NCBI GenBank assembly: GCA_002633005.1
Contig: NMRA01000193.1
Span: 579,005-641,004, forward strand
DNA length: 62,000 nt
From: Phoronis australis
Lineage: Eukaryota; Phoronida; Phoronidae
Direction of reading: 5' to 3'
Below the pieces are notes generated by a model. That model was not told where the DNA came from. It searched no databases and was given only the letters and a program-made list of their open reading frames with translations. Positions 9,660-22,613 of this stretch are shown piece by piece. The position numbers and the translations under genes are program-made. Each line of letters starts with the position of its first letter. Position 1 is the first letter of the stretch.

Positions 9660-12341
9660 ATTTACAAGACCTAAGACGAGAGACTTTGATGGGCTATGTT
9701 GTTCGATCAAAAGCAAACTGGATTGAAAGTGGAGAACGCCTGACCAAATATTTTTGCAACTTAGAATCAAGTTTTTAGTAAGTGGATATATGCTATAGAA
9801 ACGGAAGAAGGAGAAACTATTACGGATCAAAAGGAAATTTTATGTGAGACAATGAATTTTTATAAAAACTTATACTCTTCTAGGTCTGAGAGTGAAGAAC
9901 TGTTGAATAGCGTACTCGGACATTGTCAGTTCCCGGTGCTTTCGGAGTTGGAGGCAATCCAACGAGAAAATGAAATTAATATTGATGAATTATTTGAGGT
10001 TATAAAAATACAAAAAAATGAGAAAAGTCCAGGCTCTGATGGCTTTACGATGGAATTTTTGAAGTTGTTTTGGGAAGACATAAAATAATTTGTATTGCGG
10101 CACATTAAATGTAGATTTGAAAAGGGACATATGCCCACAACTCAACGGACTGGGATTATTACATGTATTCCAAAACCAGACAAGCCGAAACAGTTTCTGA
10201 AAAACCTGAGACCAATAACGTTATTAAATAGTGTATACAAACTGGCTTTGGGACGCGTTGCAAACAGAATTTAAAAAGTTCTAGACAAACTGATTGCAAA
10301 TACCCAAACTAGATTTATTAAAGGACGATTTATGGCTGAGAACACAAGACTAACTTATGATATTCCAGGACTACTTGTGTTAATAGATTTTGAAAAGGCT
10401 TTTGATAGTGTTTCCTGGGACTTTATATTCAAAGTCCTGGATAATTTCAATTTCAAAGCCAGTATTATTCAATATATAAGAACATTTTATAATAAACCAA
10501 TTGCCGTGTCATACAAAATGGATTTCTGTCAGACAACTTCATACTAGAACGCGGATGTCGACAAGATGATCCTCTCTCCCCTTATATTTTTGTACTGTGT
10601 GCTGAAATTTTGTCCAACATGATCCTGAAGTGAAAGGTATTAAATCGACCACGAAGACTACGCAGATGACACAACTTTTACATTTGAGATCCCTAGCAGC
10701 ACTTATGAACAGCCTAGGGTTCTATGCAGAGATGTCGGGGCTGAAGATAAACTATTCTAAGACAAAAGTATTGTGGATTGGAAGTAGAAAATTCTCTCAA
10801 GAAGTGTTTCACCGCAGGCGTTGGAAACTAAAATGGGGCGACGTTGATTTTACGCTTCTGGGTATTAAAATAAATAATGGAAATGAAGACTGATTAATAT
10901 ATATTGTCTCGTAGAAAGCTGACTATCTTTGGAAAGGTCACAGTATTAAAAACACTTGTGCTTCCAAAAATTACTCATCTGCTAATGTTGCTCCCAAGTC
11001 CCAATGATACTACTTTTGGTGATTCACTTGGGATAACCTGATAAAATAAAAAGAGGAGTACTCATTTAATCCATAGAAGAGGGTGGATTGAGGATGGTTG
11101 ATGTCAGAAAATACAATATGTCTTCAAACATTTCATGGATTAGAAGATTCTTTTTAACAATATCTCCATGGACTTATTTGTTGCAAAAAGATATATGGCT
11201 TACTAGAGATGGAATGTTGAACTATGGACACTATAGGTTAACTAGATCGGATAATTGTAACTCTTTTTGGAGAGAATGCTTCTAGTGTTGGTGCCTTTTG
11301 GTTCACAAGCAAACTATTTCAAGTCAAGAAGATGCGGTATCAATTAATGTGTGGGCCAACAGCCCTTGTATATTAATGACTCAATCGTTGAAAAAGGTAT
11401 AACATTTGTAAACGATTTTTTAGACTGGAATGATAACTTCTACACCTTTCCAGATGATGCATCAGATTAATGTCAGCTTTCTCAAGTATTATTCAATTTT
11501 CAGTGCAATAAAAATATCTGAATACGTTGTCCAAAAACTTAATACTAAAAAAGATATATGGACCACTTTCACCTATTTCTCTAAAAAATATTTTTGACGA
11601 AAAAGGGATGTCGGCATTCTTACCATATTCTGTGCAAAAATGACATAATACTATCGGCACAAAAGAAATTCGAAGTATTGGGATTTTCGCTATCAGAGAA
11701 GATGTGGAATTTCTACTACAAACTTCCACATGAAAGTGCGAATGACACAAGAGTTCTACCTACTGATTATTTTTAAATAAGGTTAGATATGTGAACTCAT
11801 ATACTTGTAATTTTTGTAAATACTTTCCCGAAACTCTAGAATATTCATTCTTTGAATGTGAATATGTTAATTCTTTCTTGCATGGGTACGTCTCTAGTTA
11901 ATGACTGCATTGCAAGTAAATTTTGAAATAGACAAAACCACCATTGTATTTTGTCTTCAAAATGATATATATATATATTTGATTTTGAATTAGTTCCTTT
12001 TACAAACTAAAATTTGCATTTTTAAAATGAAATTTGCTAACGTCAAACCTAATTTAAGATGTCTTAAAAATTTTGAGGGTGTGTTTTAATGTAGAAGTTA
12101 CTGCTTCGTTAAACGCACGGAAATTTAATGATACAAAAAATGGGAAGATTGGAAATGCGTTTTTGAAACATGAAGGGACCCAGACAGTTGACCAGATGCC
12201 AAAAGAGAAATTTAAGTAGTACTTTTGAACTTGGAAGTAACAATGAAATGCTTTCTTGCAGTTCTGTACGTTGTTGTGTTGTGTTGTGTATATTTTTATA
12301 TGTACCTGTCTTTTGTAATAAATGTATTAAATGTAAAAAAA
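9660..12341 (+). mobile_element. L1/Tx1-like LINE, 5'-truncated and decayed
   Basis: The plus strand carries ORF2 of an L1/Tx1-type non-LTR retrotransposon in broken frames. The pre-RT block is at about 9680-9770 (GYVVRSKANWIESGERLTKY). 9852-10088 contains SPGSDGFTMEFLKLFW, and 10332-10547 contains LVLIDFEKAFDSVSWDFI. The YADD catalytic box is preserved at 10659-10670 in its own frame. 10700-10893 has NYSKTKVLWIGSR. A CNFCKYFPETLEYSFFEC zinc-like motif near 11805-11870 marks the C-terminal end. The endonuclease and ORF1 are missing. The 3' end has AATAAA at 12317 and a short A-run at about 12335-12341. Multiple stops make it inactive. Confidence 0.85.
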
Positions 12342-12524
12342 CCATACCCAGCGTAGGTGATGATTTATGTCAAAAGACCAAACGGTGTTCTTTGATAAAA
12401 ATACATACATGCTACATTATACACTAATTAAATTTTGAATCACTTGCAAAAGACCACTGTAGCTTAAATAATGAAATTCTTAATTGCTATTTTAGCCACA
12501 ACAAACAGTTTTTAAACTGCCCGT

Positions 12525-12558
12525 CTAAATTTCTAATATTGAAATATTAGAAATTTAG
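12525..12558. repeat. Perfect 16-bp-arm hairpin
   Basis: Positions 12525-12540 pair perfectly with 12543-12558, leaving a 2-nt loop. The arms are AT-rich (TCTAATATT). No gene is adjacent. It could be the core of a small fold-back element, but no flanking repeat supports that. Confidence 0.7.
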
Positions 12559-15138
12559 TCGCGCAAGAGATCTGTTGTTCTGTGATACGCTTTTTCTTCC
12601 TTCATTAGTTTTGTAGTACTGTTTTATCACATTTTGACAAATCTGGGAAGACTTATCTTGTGTTTTACTTCTCGTATGCGCCCAAGGCGTATATCCGTAT
12701 TTTTTCACTAACAAATTGAAGATCCAGGATTAAATGTATTCCATGCACTTATGTATCGGGCACCTGTTACATGGTGTGCCAATTACAAGAACGCGTGTCC
12801 TTCCGAGTGTATGAGAGGACTTTGAGAAAGATCGAATCCGCGCAAGGTATTGTAATGTTAATAGCACTTGCAAAACGAAAAGTTTGCGTCAATGTACTCG
12901 TATGAAACATCTATGTAGACAATTTCAGATGAAATTTCGAATGGGAAACCCATCTTGGGACATTTGCATATCAGGTTTCTCGCGGTGTTATTCGCAATTG
13001 TGCAATTAACGTTAGCCGAAATAATTTCGCCACCAATTTCCGGGTCCACATGATGGTGGATGTTTCGTGCTTTAGTTTTGTTGCCGCAGCTGTCAAAGTC
13101 GACGAGAATGTAAATGTCTGTGAAGCAATATGTGATCGTTGAGAATTGCAATTTATAGAACATGAGTATGTATTCGTTGGAATTCCAAAGTGAGATAAAG
13201 TGTCGTAATTTCCATTGTAGTAGAAGAAATGTGCATTCTTGCATCTCGCTTGATTTTCTTTAACACGCTAAAAGTTAAGCTCTTTGAGATCCAGCAAAGT
13301 CATACAATCACGGCAAATCATGGGTATGAAGTCGTCTATTATTCCGGAACTTTTAAGAACTTTTGACTGACGGAAAATCAAAAAAGTACCAACAACTTAC
13401 CAAATTCTATAACTCATTCATCAGTTCAGGTTGAATTGTGATCTCTCAAATTTGCATTTGAAATCTATGCTGATACTCTGGCCACAAGGGGGCTTGTCTG
13501 TCTCTAAATATTTAGCAATACTCTTGATTTGGAGTAATTACTTAACACCGAATTATACAATTAGAAAACTTTGGTAAGTAATAATATAACAACCAATTAA
13601 ATAATTCAGTACGTGCACGTTTATGTTTCTTTTTCCTAACGATGTAATGAGTGGCTTTCTACCAGTAGCCGCAATGTCCTTATCTCTCTTGTTTTCAAAG
13701 TGAATAACAAAAATATAGAAACCATACGAATCCAGACTAGTGTTCCAGAACTTTATCAACAGATTATTTTTCATTTTATTTTTGTACATTTAAAGCACTT
13801 CTGCCACCTTTGTTATGCAAATATTGTGAGCTGTAGAGAAGTGTTGTCTTTAAATCACATCACTGTTAAAAAATAGAAAACAATTATGATAACAGATATC
13901 ACATGAAATGTAACATCGGTTAAGTGGAAGGTCAAGACAACGGTGGATAAGTGAGTACAGTCACTTCTAACGGGAAAAGTACTAGAACGAATTTTTTTAA
14001 CTCTTCTCAAAATGCACACTCAGATAACCAAAAATAAAACGTTCACAGACCGGATTTGCATTCAAGCTATATTGAACTGTACGTCGATTACTAACATTCG
14101 AACTTAATGTGAAACAACGAAATGAGATACGACGCACAGTAACGAGCAAGATCGGCCTTACTCGCTTTAAAGAAACATGAAACGCGTCACAAATATCTTT
14201 TAAACAATTCCTTACGAAAGTGCCATCTCGCAACGATTAATACAGGGTAATTCACTTTCTCCTGTGAGGAAAATTCCAGAAAAAAATCACAAAATTCAAG
14301 ATTTTTGAAATACTAGCGAAGGAAAAACTCTGTGGTTACCACTGAATTTGTAATCTCCCTCCCACAGAGGTGAGCAGTTGACACATCGTTTTTTGAAATT
14401 TGAAACTAAAAGAAAATGTCTTGATATCAACTGATATTAAAAACCTTGACGAACAAATCCTAAAAATACCTGGTGAGCAGGTTGAATTCATTTTCAATTG
14501 CAGATAACGACTTTCAATATTGTTATTTAGTCGGCTTGTTGCGTTCCAGGTCTCTTTAAAGCCTTGCGGAAGAGCCAAACTGCTACAAACTCGGCAGCGA
14601 AGACAAACAACAAGTAGCATGTCGAGAAGAACAAAGAATCTGCTGTAAGCTATTTGTCGCACACTGGAAGGCGTGTGTAATCACTAATTGTCACAACGGC
14701 AGAAACTATTTCAACTTCTAAATTGTAACGATGCGTGTAAACGTAGCAGACCCAAATTGTCACAATTTCTGAGGGGTGGGGGGTATTTTGGGCGGTTGCA
14801 CAGGACCAAATTGTTTCAACGGTCCGACTTGTCCCAGTAACGTACATCAGTGTAATGTTATACCTACAACGATGGGATATTCCACCACGAAGGCGCCTTG
14901 AAATAACAAAAATGAGTAAATTTTTGACGTAAAGGCTCATGTATTGTGTTTAACACTAACAACAGTTGGCAAATTGAGAGGTTCCATGTATATAACAGAT
15001 TAGGAATTCATTTTTCCTCTAAGAAAATGTAACGATCATTAAGTATTTTAACCTCATTAAACAACAATGGCTTCCATAATGTTGATGTTGCAAGATTGAT
15101 ATAGACGCCTTGTAGAGTCACACATTCTAGACCTATTT
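12559..15138 (-). other. Possible cysteine-containing exons, unrecognised
   Basis: Minus-strand ORFs at 14650-14940, 14336-14662, 13997-14233 and 12858-13244 contain regularly spaced cysteines and N-x-T/S sites, for example VNCTIANNTARNLICKCP in the last. They look like pieces of a secreted protein, loosely reminiscent of the CUB-like exons at 44-46 kb. Possible splice signals exist (donor GTAACC at 14339; acceptor TTTTCCTCACAG at about 14264). However, the phases I tested do not connect without stops, and several apparent starts are not ATG. They could be a decayed paralogue or chance. Confidence 0.2.
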
Positions 15139-15399
15139 TTGTTTGACTCCATCACTAACTTTCACTTTCATTCTATTCCATCATCTATACAGGGTGAAAA
15201 CGATTCCATTGACGCGTCAATTAATTTGAGCTACTATTCCTTTATCTCAAGTCTCAGACCAGCAAACATCAAATCTGCGGTACAAATTCCAGACTCGTGC
15301 CCCTACACTCAATACACGCGCCAAAACTGCTCTACACCTGGTGATCGAACTCCATACCCGCCAAGGACCTTAGACTGCAGGAGAGGAATCTTGTTACCA

Positions 15400-15575
15400 G
15401 CACCAAAGTTTGGACCATGGGTATCGAAATTGGTCACCAGGTATGGAGCATTTTCGGAAAGTGTGCGGAGTTTAGGGCTCGTACCTGGGATCTCTACCTT
15501 GAGTGTGTTGTTTGCTGGTCACGGACTGGGGCTTAGGAGATTGAAGCTAGTATTTAGGGGAGTAGGCCTGGTTTC
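15400..15575 (+). repeat. Dispersed repeat, shared with 25795-25910
   Basis: GGTCACCAGGTATGGAGCAT and the following 100 bp align with 25795-25910 on the same strand, and partly with the minus strand of 25640-25732. The plus ORF 15139-15594 covering it is therefore most likely repeat-derived rather than a gene. Confidence 0.5.
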
Positions 15576-15594
15576 ATTTTATGTAATAAGCTGA

Positions 15595-17176
15595 TTTATC
15601 AGAGTTACGGAAGAAGTAATTCGTGGGGAAAGGGAGTAAATTAGTGCGGAATTACCGGAATTATAGAAGGCGTGTGCGGGATGTTTCACTGGCACTGGTA
15701 GACTTTTCTTGTCCAGTTTCCCACGGAAAGGTAACTGTTTGAATTCAATATACAAAGAGTTCATTTTATGTGCTAGTAGCTCTACAAATATGTTCTTAAG
15801 AACTCAACAGAAGAGTTTCATCTACTTAAGTTTGCTTTAAAACAATTCAAAAGATCGTTAATTAAAGGTTGAAAGACTTGTGCTATGGAAACAAACCTTT
15901 ACACACAAACGTCGAATTAATGACTCACTTAAACAGTACTATCTAGAGATAGTGGACTCTCTGAAAGAGCAGGTATACTACCACTGCAACATCCCAGTGG
16001 TACACCCCTGTCGAAGTAGTGAAGACAGTGCTCTCACATACAGGGACGGAGGAACAGAGGTAGGGAGGGAGCTGCAATTGTATCTCTTATACGCTCAAGA
16101 TGTGACCTAAAGAAGGCCTGGGACGCGAAAAAAGAGTGCATTATTCAAATTGGTTCTCTGTCACTGAAACAGAAGTAAAACTGTTCACTGTTTTTGCGGT
16201 TTGTTGTAAACATTTTGAATTTCTGTTGATGTCAAAACATTTTTCTTTCAGTTTCATACCTTATAAAACAAATAGACGAGAGCCCGGTGTCGGAACGGTC
16301 GACTAATGGGGAGTTACTTGGAAGTACTTTGACATATGGAATTTGGAATATATAGATTTACTGGCACTTTTTCGATTTTAAAAAAGAATAAGTAAGTGAC
16401 ATATATTTAAAATGTTTACTTCTTTAGAGAAAATCACCGTTTGTTGTGGAAAACGAAAGGTAAGCACGATCTCATCGCATGTTTTCATCAAAATATTCAA
16501 CAGTAGATAAAAGTAATCTGTAAACAATAAACTAGACTAGTAAATCTGAATAACCACTGTTGTTTTTCAGGAATAAAACGGGATAGATATGGTATGCCTA
16601 TTGTTAAACCTCGTGGAACTTTGATTATTGTGAAACACTCACACAGGAGTGAGCAGAAATATAGAGGCTTCTGCGACCACAGTACATAACAGTCTCATTT
16701 AATATGCTAATCTGCTATGAACGGACTTTGTGACGTCTTCCAGATGTTTTATTTGCAAATTCCGTTTATTACAACAACATCTGCAAAACCATTTATTTTA
16801 CACCAATGAATAAAATTACATCAAATTACCCCGTTATCGAATCATTGTGTGCTAATATACGTATATGGTACAAAAGCTGACACTGATGATCAGATCAGAG
16901 TACATAAAAGAAAGGCAAATCGATGGTCAAAAGACAAACTTTCAAACAACAAGTGACCCAATAGACATCATATACAAACTTACAGGTAAGCCAAGCAAAA
17001 CAGAATGAATTTGGATACCACGATCGATGACATTTCTGCCAATGCACTTAAACGAGATCTCAAATATTTATATACAAACTACAAACGTTACATGCTTGAA
17101 ACTTGCGTATAACACCGCAATTTTTTTAACAGTATCTCACGTAATAAAACTGCAAAGCAGGCGTTTTTTTTTTTCA
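15595..17176. other. Non-coding stretch
   Basis: No convincing gene. A small hairpin with 8-bp TACCACTG arms lies at 15979-16002. The rest is AT-rich intergenic sequence with only short fortuitous ORFs. Confidence 0.4.
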
Positions 17177-17330
17177 CTGTGNCACCATTTATGATTATAC
17201 TAACGCTATTGCGGTTAAGTTCCGCTAACTGATCCGCTAGGGCTTTGAAGTAGAGTTTTCTTTCAGTTGGAGATTGAGAAGGTGAGCGATAAAACAACCC
17301 ATAGTAAATTTTTCTGCAAAGCAGGCGTCG
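17177..17330 (-). pseudogene. Fragment resembling a LINE endonuclease (EEP) domain
   Basis: The minus strand reads IYYGLFYRSPSQSPTERKLY followed by LADQLAELN, which resembles the YRSPSQ region of apurinic-type endonucleases from non-LTR retrotransposons. Only about 45 codons are recognisable. The frame is lost at a T-run and an ambiguous base (17182). Confidence 0.4.
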
Positions 17331-18560
17331 TACGCTAATTTCTCACATGACCAGGAATGTGTTACGACGCGACTGGTTAATAACACCGAGCATGTAACTG
17401 TTTGATAATACATTGGCGAATCGCGAAGTAGTACAAAGTTGAAATCGATACGCCTTACAATAATTTAATCGTCTGCAACACTAATACCAACAACCAAACG
17501 AGCGCTTACCAAACAATGTCGGAATTCCGTGAAGGTGACTAAGTTATGATTGACAAATCCACTGTCAAACTGTGTGTACTCCCAGTCGAAAGGACATGCA
17601 AACAACTTGTTAAACGGACCCATCTTCGGCGGCGAATTCCATATGCAATTTCGCTCAAACTGAGACGAACCTCAACTGAGACTGTCTACGCCGTGCTGTC
17701 TCTATGTCAATTCAGTGCTCAAGCGCGGGGAAGCCCAATTACAACTTCGAAGACTACTTATTAGATTCTAACCTGAACATTTGTAACGAAAGCTGAATGA
17801 AATTTACAATTGTTAAGTTTAAAATAAAAATATTAACAAAAAGTAACCAAGTTACATTGCGCAAGTGTGTTTTTACAAAAGTTGCGTCATGTGGTTGAAA
17901 GTTTTATATACGTCGAGTTTTTCGGCAAAAAAGAAAGTTTCTATGGTTCATGTGAGAAAACAAATCCTACACTCCTCTCATGTTTATGACAGGGTCAAAA
18001 CCTCTTAGAAATGTCCAAGAGGTTTTGCCCATGCCACAAACCCGAGACTTGTTTAAAATTCTCTGTCTCTCAGCCATGCTTTCTTTGTTACAGGCAAAGG
18101 TCGAGGGACTTTGCACACACCAGGAAGATCGAAATGGTCTTCATTTAATTTTCCTTACTTGCACTATAAAGTGGACGAGTAACATGACTGCTGCGGTAGC
18201 GAATAATGTAAGTTGTAACTGACTGTCGTTTATAATTAGACAACCTTTATAATTTGCAGCTGTTCAAGGAAGACGGCAGTGAATATAGATAATAATTTTC
18301 ACTCGTTTTCACCATGGTGTTAAATACACCACTTAATACTTATAGTCTACAAATCTATTCTAGCAAGTTCTAGGAACCAGACCCCTTTAGTACGAATAAA
18401 TTTGTACAATTTATTTAAAGTAGCTTGTTAAAAACGAAAATCGAATAAGACGTAGTACTCTCATAAACTCGGCCTCATGATATTCCTTACCGAGGTATGA
18501 ATCTATTTCCGTTACAAACAAGAACATCAAAACCATCAACGACTCAAGAAATCGCTTTAC
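17331..18560. other. Non-coding stretch
   Basis: Short ORFs at 17546-17764 and 17980-18222 show no recognisable domain. The motif CTGCAAAGCAGG occurs at 17150, 17314 and again within the hairpin array at about 19027. Nothing else is supported. Confidence 0.35.
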
Positions 18561-18672
18561 ATCGGACTTGGTAGGAACTAACCAGCAGTTGGATATGAAG
18601 CATGAAGGGCTCTATAATGGTATTTGCCCAAATAAGAGGATTTATGTCAGAGTGCCATAAATCTCATTATTG
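18561..18672 (+). repeat. 112-bp direct repeat, copy 1
   Basis: This is almost identical (two differences seen) to 23286-23397 in the same orientation. It begins ATCGGACTTGGTAGGAAC and ends CTCATTATTG. The homology stops sharply at both ends, and the ends lack TG...CA. Function unknown. Confidence 0.9.
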
Positions 18673-18755
18673 GGGACAAATAAAAGAACAAGAATAATAT
18701 TTTAAGTTGTATTGGGGATTTCAGGGTCACAGCTCTACAAATAAATATTTCACAG

Positions 18756-19178
18756 AAGGAACCAGATGGGTTCCTTAATTACAAGAGATAACACACATTT
18801 CCGATACCCAAAGTGTAACTGAGTATCGGATACTAAGTGGCACAGGTTAGCATAGTACCAAATGGGTACATAATACCAAATGGGTATTGGCCGATTGCCT
18901 ACCAACTGGGTCGAGCAAAGCGGCAAATTCAATAACAAGTACCAAGTGGGTACAAACTGCCAAATGGGCAAATATCATATAAAGTACCAAGTGGGTACAC
19001 CAAACAGCCAACTGGGCTATAACAACCTGCAAAGCAGGTTCCGGACAAGCTGAGTGAGCAGACCAGCCGGAGTGATAAAAAGAGATATTGTAAGAAACGT
19101 GGTGTTGTGGCTCAGTATGTGCCACATGGGCAGGGTTGTTCATGGATGAACAATCCTGTCCACCGCCACAACTCACGT
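18756..19178. repeat. Array of short hairpins with common CC-ANNTG-GG apex
   Basis: At least nine short stem-loops share the apex CC-ANNTG-GG but have different, still complementary, outer arms. 18756-18776 has arms AAGGAACC. 18855-18869, 18939-18953 and 18984-18998 have GTACC/GGTAC. 18872-18888 has AATACC/GGTATT. 18901-18911 has ACC/GGT. 18958-18970 and 19120-19132 have TGCC/GGCA. 19006-19018 has AGCC/GGCT. Three further hairpins lack this apex: 18800-18830 (arms TCCGATAC), 19024-19040 (AACCTGC-AAA-GCAGGTT) and 19131-19158 (13-bp arms, one mismatch). A long-range stem, 19097-19111 with 19165-19178, encloses the last part. Small ORFs here (for example 18847-19350, minus) simply reflect the repeated palindromes. 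Confidence 0.8.
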
Positions 19179-19995
19179 GGGGGCCGTGACCCTGGTAGGG
19201 GAGTGACAGGGGATGGGAGAAAAAGGTAGTCACAAGCAATGAGAAAAGGACTAATACCAGTCCCGGATTTGACTCCATATTCATTGAAGCTGCCCCCCCC
19301 CCCCGCCCTCCGGGATGCAGGCACGATGTTAGACTTGGGGCACGGCACACGAGGACAGATTGGATACCTCACGGTGAACAGTACCGCTCCCGCCAAGCTC
19401 GAAGCCCAGCCACACCCTGGTCGCCGAGAGAAAGTTGTGATTGGTGCACATTACAGGCATCTCTACTGACCCCATACCACACTCACCTAGCACTGCTATG
19501 CCTTAACTACAAGGGAAATTGCAGCACATAACGGTGCAAGCACAAACCTACCTGGAGGACCTGCGGTGGTTCCCACCCGAGCATCGCATGGGACAGGACC
19601 ACCCTGCACTCCCGGCCGGGCTTTCCCCGGGTCCAAGCCGCCCCCAAAGGTCAACTAACCCAAACTCATATCGCGGCAAATCCAAGCGAAATTCAGCCAG
19701 TTTAGGGCACACTTTAGTACCCCAAGTTTAGTGCCCCCCAATTATTACGAATCTAATGCATCATGTACGTGTATGAGCTAGGGTAGAGCAGCCGAAGAGA
19801 ACTGACGTTCAGGTTCCTATGTGCGAAGGTGTTGGTATTGCGGTGGAACAATTAACTTGCGTAGCAGAAGAGGTAAGCGTTGTGACGATGGCTGGGGAGT
19901 GACCTCACACGGAAGCATGTGCTGTTAGGGAAACTCGCTGCAAAATTGTACTGAGAACAGAAAGATTGTAGATTTCTTTTTATAAAACATTTTTA
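19179..19995. other. GC-richer non-coding stretch beside the hairpin array
   Basis: More GC-rich than its surroundings, with a C12 run near 19292-19304. ORFs on both strands (19112-19396 minus, 19239-19469 plus, 19519-19731 plus) are proline/glycine-rich without a recognisable domain. It may belong to the same element as the hairpin array. I found no rRNA- or tRNA-like core. Confidence 0.3.
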
Positions 19996-20325
19996 TTTAG
20001 TTTTTTTTTAAATTTTCATTTGTATTCTTTTTTAATATTTTATGTAAATTTTAGAATATTTTTTTAAATTTATTTTTTAATATTATTTTACTTTTTTAAA
20101 TATATATTTTTTATTTAGTTTTTATATTTGTTATTTTTTAAATAGTTTGATTTGTTTTTATTTTTTTTAATTTCTCATATTTTCATTTGTGTGTTTTTTA
20201 AATATTTTATGTAAATTTTGAAATATTTTATTTATTTATTTTTTTAATATTATTTTACTTTTTTAAATATATATTTTTATTTAGTTTTTTTAAATAGTTT
20301 GATTTGTTTTTATTTTTTTATTTTT
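19996..20325. repeat. T-rich tandem duplication, about 165-167-bp unit
   Basis: Two long T/A-rich units (about 19996-20160 and 20161-20325) share the same order of landmarks: TTTTCATTTGT, ATTTTATGTAAATTTT, TTAATATTATTTTACTTTTT and AAATAGTTTGATTTG. Small indels in T-runs separate them. Confidence 0.8.
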
Positions 20326-22029
20326 TATATAAGTTAGAAAAGAAGTAATGGTGCAGGAAAGGTAAAAGACCATCAGCATGGGAGATGTTATTTCATATAA
20401 ATATTATGAACAGATCTAAAATCATTATTCAAACAGTCCTATTTATTTGCTGATGCTTTAAAGATGAAAACTGACCGATTGATAAAAGTCATTAATTAAA
20501 ACCATGTATCAAGCTATTGGCCACAGACAGACCTTCATACGGAAACTTGCATGTCTACTATATGTCTAAGAAAAATACCTATAAACATCCTACAGAACAC
20601 AACTATACGAGAGAGGAGAGAGCAACAGGCTCTCAGGAATAATGATACCCCGAGTCGTATAAAATAGACAACATCAAGTACACAAATCAGGAAGCAACTT
20701 GGTCTACAAAATATGATTGGCAGTAAAGGCCTAGCAACCTATCATTGTGTTCAACGAATATCCTAGAGCTAAGCAAAAGGACAAATAACATTTGTGCTGT
20801 CGATGTCAGGAAAAGATGGTCATAACTAGTTAGGAAATGCAATTAAGCCTAGGGTTCTGGTATCATGAAAATTTAGTCTAGAAAGTTCCATTGCTGGCAC
20901 GAGGTCATCAGCACTATGCAACAGGTTATTATGTAATTACATAAGAGTGAAACCACAGGCTGGCCCATTACCATGAAATCTGGGTCAATGAGCGCTGCAA
21001 CTGAATTTGGGCTAGTGTGATCCCAGTGTGCTTTGGTGACAAAATTTTAGGAAGTAGGTTAGGCACATTTGCGTGCAATATAGGTTAACAAAATGAAAGG
21101 TTACAAGATTTTGAAATCGTAAATTAAAAATCTTGTGTTAAAATATGTCAGACATTACCGGTAATCTGATATGATTTATACGCCTAAACGGGCAGATGTA
21201 ACCCACTAGTGTGAGTGACGCGTTTTCAAAAACTTGGCGCAGTGACATGGATACTGTTTAGGCCTACTAATAGCCCGGGTGTAGTGGATCCTGGGTTGCA
21301 GATGAAAACGACCCTACTTCAGCGGGTAAGGACAACTGTTAGAGTGACTGGCTTAGTCCTAATTACACCGAAATGAACTAGTATATACGAAAATCGTAAA
21401 ATTAAAGGAAACAGCTTAAGCCGGTCATGCCCTCGCTCTGGAGGCACTCGAGCGCAGATTTCGTACGACTAAGCTATACGCGCCTGGGCAGTGGACAACT
21501 TAGCAGGCATGTGAGACGTGATCTCATCGATCATAACGTCCGCCTATCTGCCACTACAGTAGTCGACTATTCGAAAATCGTCCTGGTGGGAAATACCCGA
21601 CCACGATGCTAGACGAAAACAAAAGTTGACGCATTACCGTAACTTAAGCGCGGTTGGAATAGGTTTAAATTATGCCGAGAGAACGAAATGTGAAGTATTA
21701 TGTGATAGCAATTGACACGAGTGTTTTAAAATGTTTAACACGTTTTGATGTTATTATTTTTATTTTATTAGTTTTGTTTTTCAATTATTATTTATTTAAT
21801 TTGTTTTTTAATTTTTTATTGATTTTTTTTCGTGCGTGGTAAAGTATATATATTTTTTAAGTGTTGTTCGGAAGGAAGTATGCCGGTCAAAAGCGTAGAT
21901 AAACATGGTAGGGTTAGGGCCGGTGACGAAGTACTTGAAAAGGCCTAACAAACAACATATCCAAGGGTGAGTACAGTATCTCCGTATCTTTCATGGAAAG
22001 TCGAATAAAATGTCAACAGTGACATCCAA
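20326..22029. other. Non-coding stretch
   Basis: No gene is supported. An 8-bp inverted pair GCCTAAAC (21182-21189) / GTTTAGGC (21256-21263) could be chance. 21740-21830 is another T-rich low-complexity block. Confidence 0.35.
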
Positions 22030-22200
22030 AGGTTTTTTTTTTATTATTATTTATTATTATTATAATTATTTTTGACTTTTTATTATTATTTTTGTTATTA
22101 TTTTTTATTATTATTACTTTTTGTTTTTTTGTATTATTACTTTTTATTATTACTTTTTATTATTGTTTTGTTTTACTTAGTACCTAAATTTTATTACTAT
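22030..22200. repeat. (TTA)n/T-rich low-complexity block
   Basis: Imperfect runs of TTATTATTA and TTTTTATTATTAC. The plus ORF through it (22072-22254) is low complexity and not a gene. Confidence 0.8.
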
Positions 22201-22552
22201 TATTTTACCCACCAAAGTGGTTGCGCGCTATATGAGGACACTTCCATGTGTTAGACGCGGCACTTTCGAGCTTTACCGCACCAGGCTTCAGGGCGATATG
22301 GGATAGATTCCCATCTAGGTCTTAACCATTGTAAATCCCATCTGTTTACATCCATAATACCTCCAGTCCTGTTGGAATAGTACCAACTCTAGTGTTATGT
22401 AATTCCAGTATCCGCCATGTACCCAAACCATAAGTACGTCTGGAGCCGAGGTCACACACTTGTCAAACCGCTGGCATTCAAGCTCGTTCTACATGGGTAT
22501 CCAGACCCCAACTGTGCTTCACTCCTTGTTCAAGGCTTAAAATAGCTAGTGT

Positions 22553-22613
22553 CACGCACTATCGTCACGCGCTTCCCTCTGTCACGCGCTAGCCTTTGCC
22601 TAACGCGCGTGAC
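22553..22613. repeat. GTCACGCRC cluster with 9-bp hairpin
   Basis: GTCACGCACT, GTCACGCGCT and GTCACGCGCT occur within about 40 bp. The last (22581-22589) pairs with GCGCGTGAC at 22605-22613. Confidence 0.5.

Noticed and set aside
15139-15594. 151-codon plus ORF as a gene
   Set aside because: Its C-terminal half matches a dispersed repeat also found at 25795-25910, and no domain is visible.
18756-19178. CRISPR-like array
   Set aside because: The repeats are short palindromes with variable arms and irregular spacing, there are no constant repeats with unique spacers, and the context is animal nuclear DNA.
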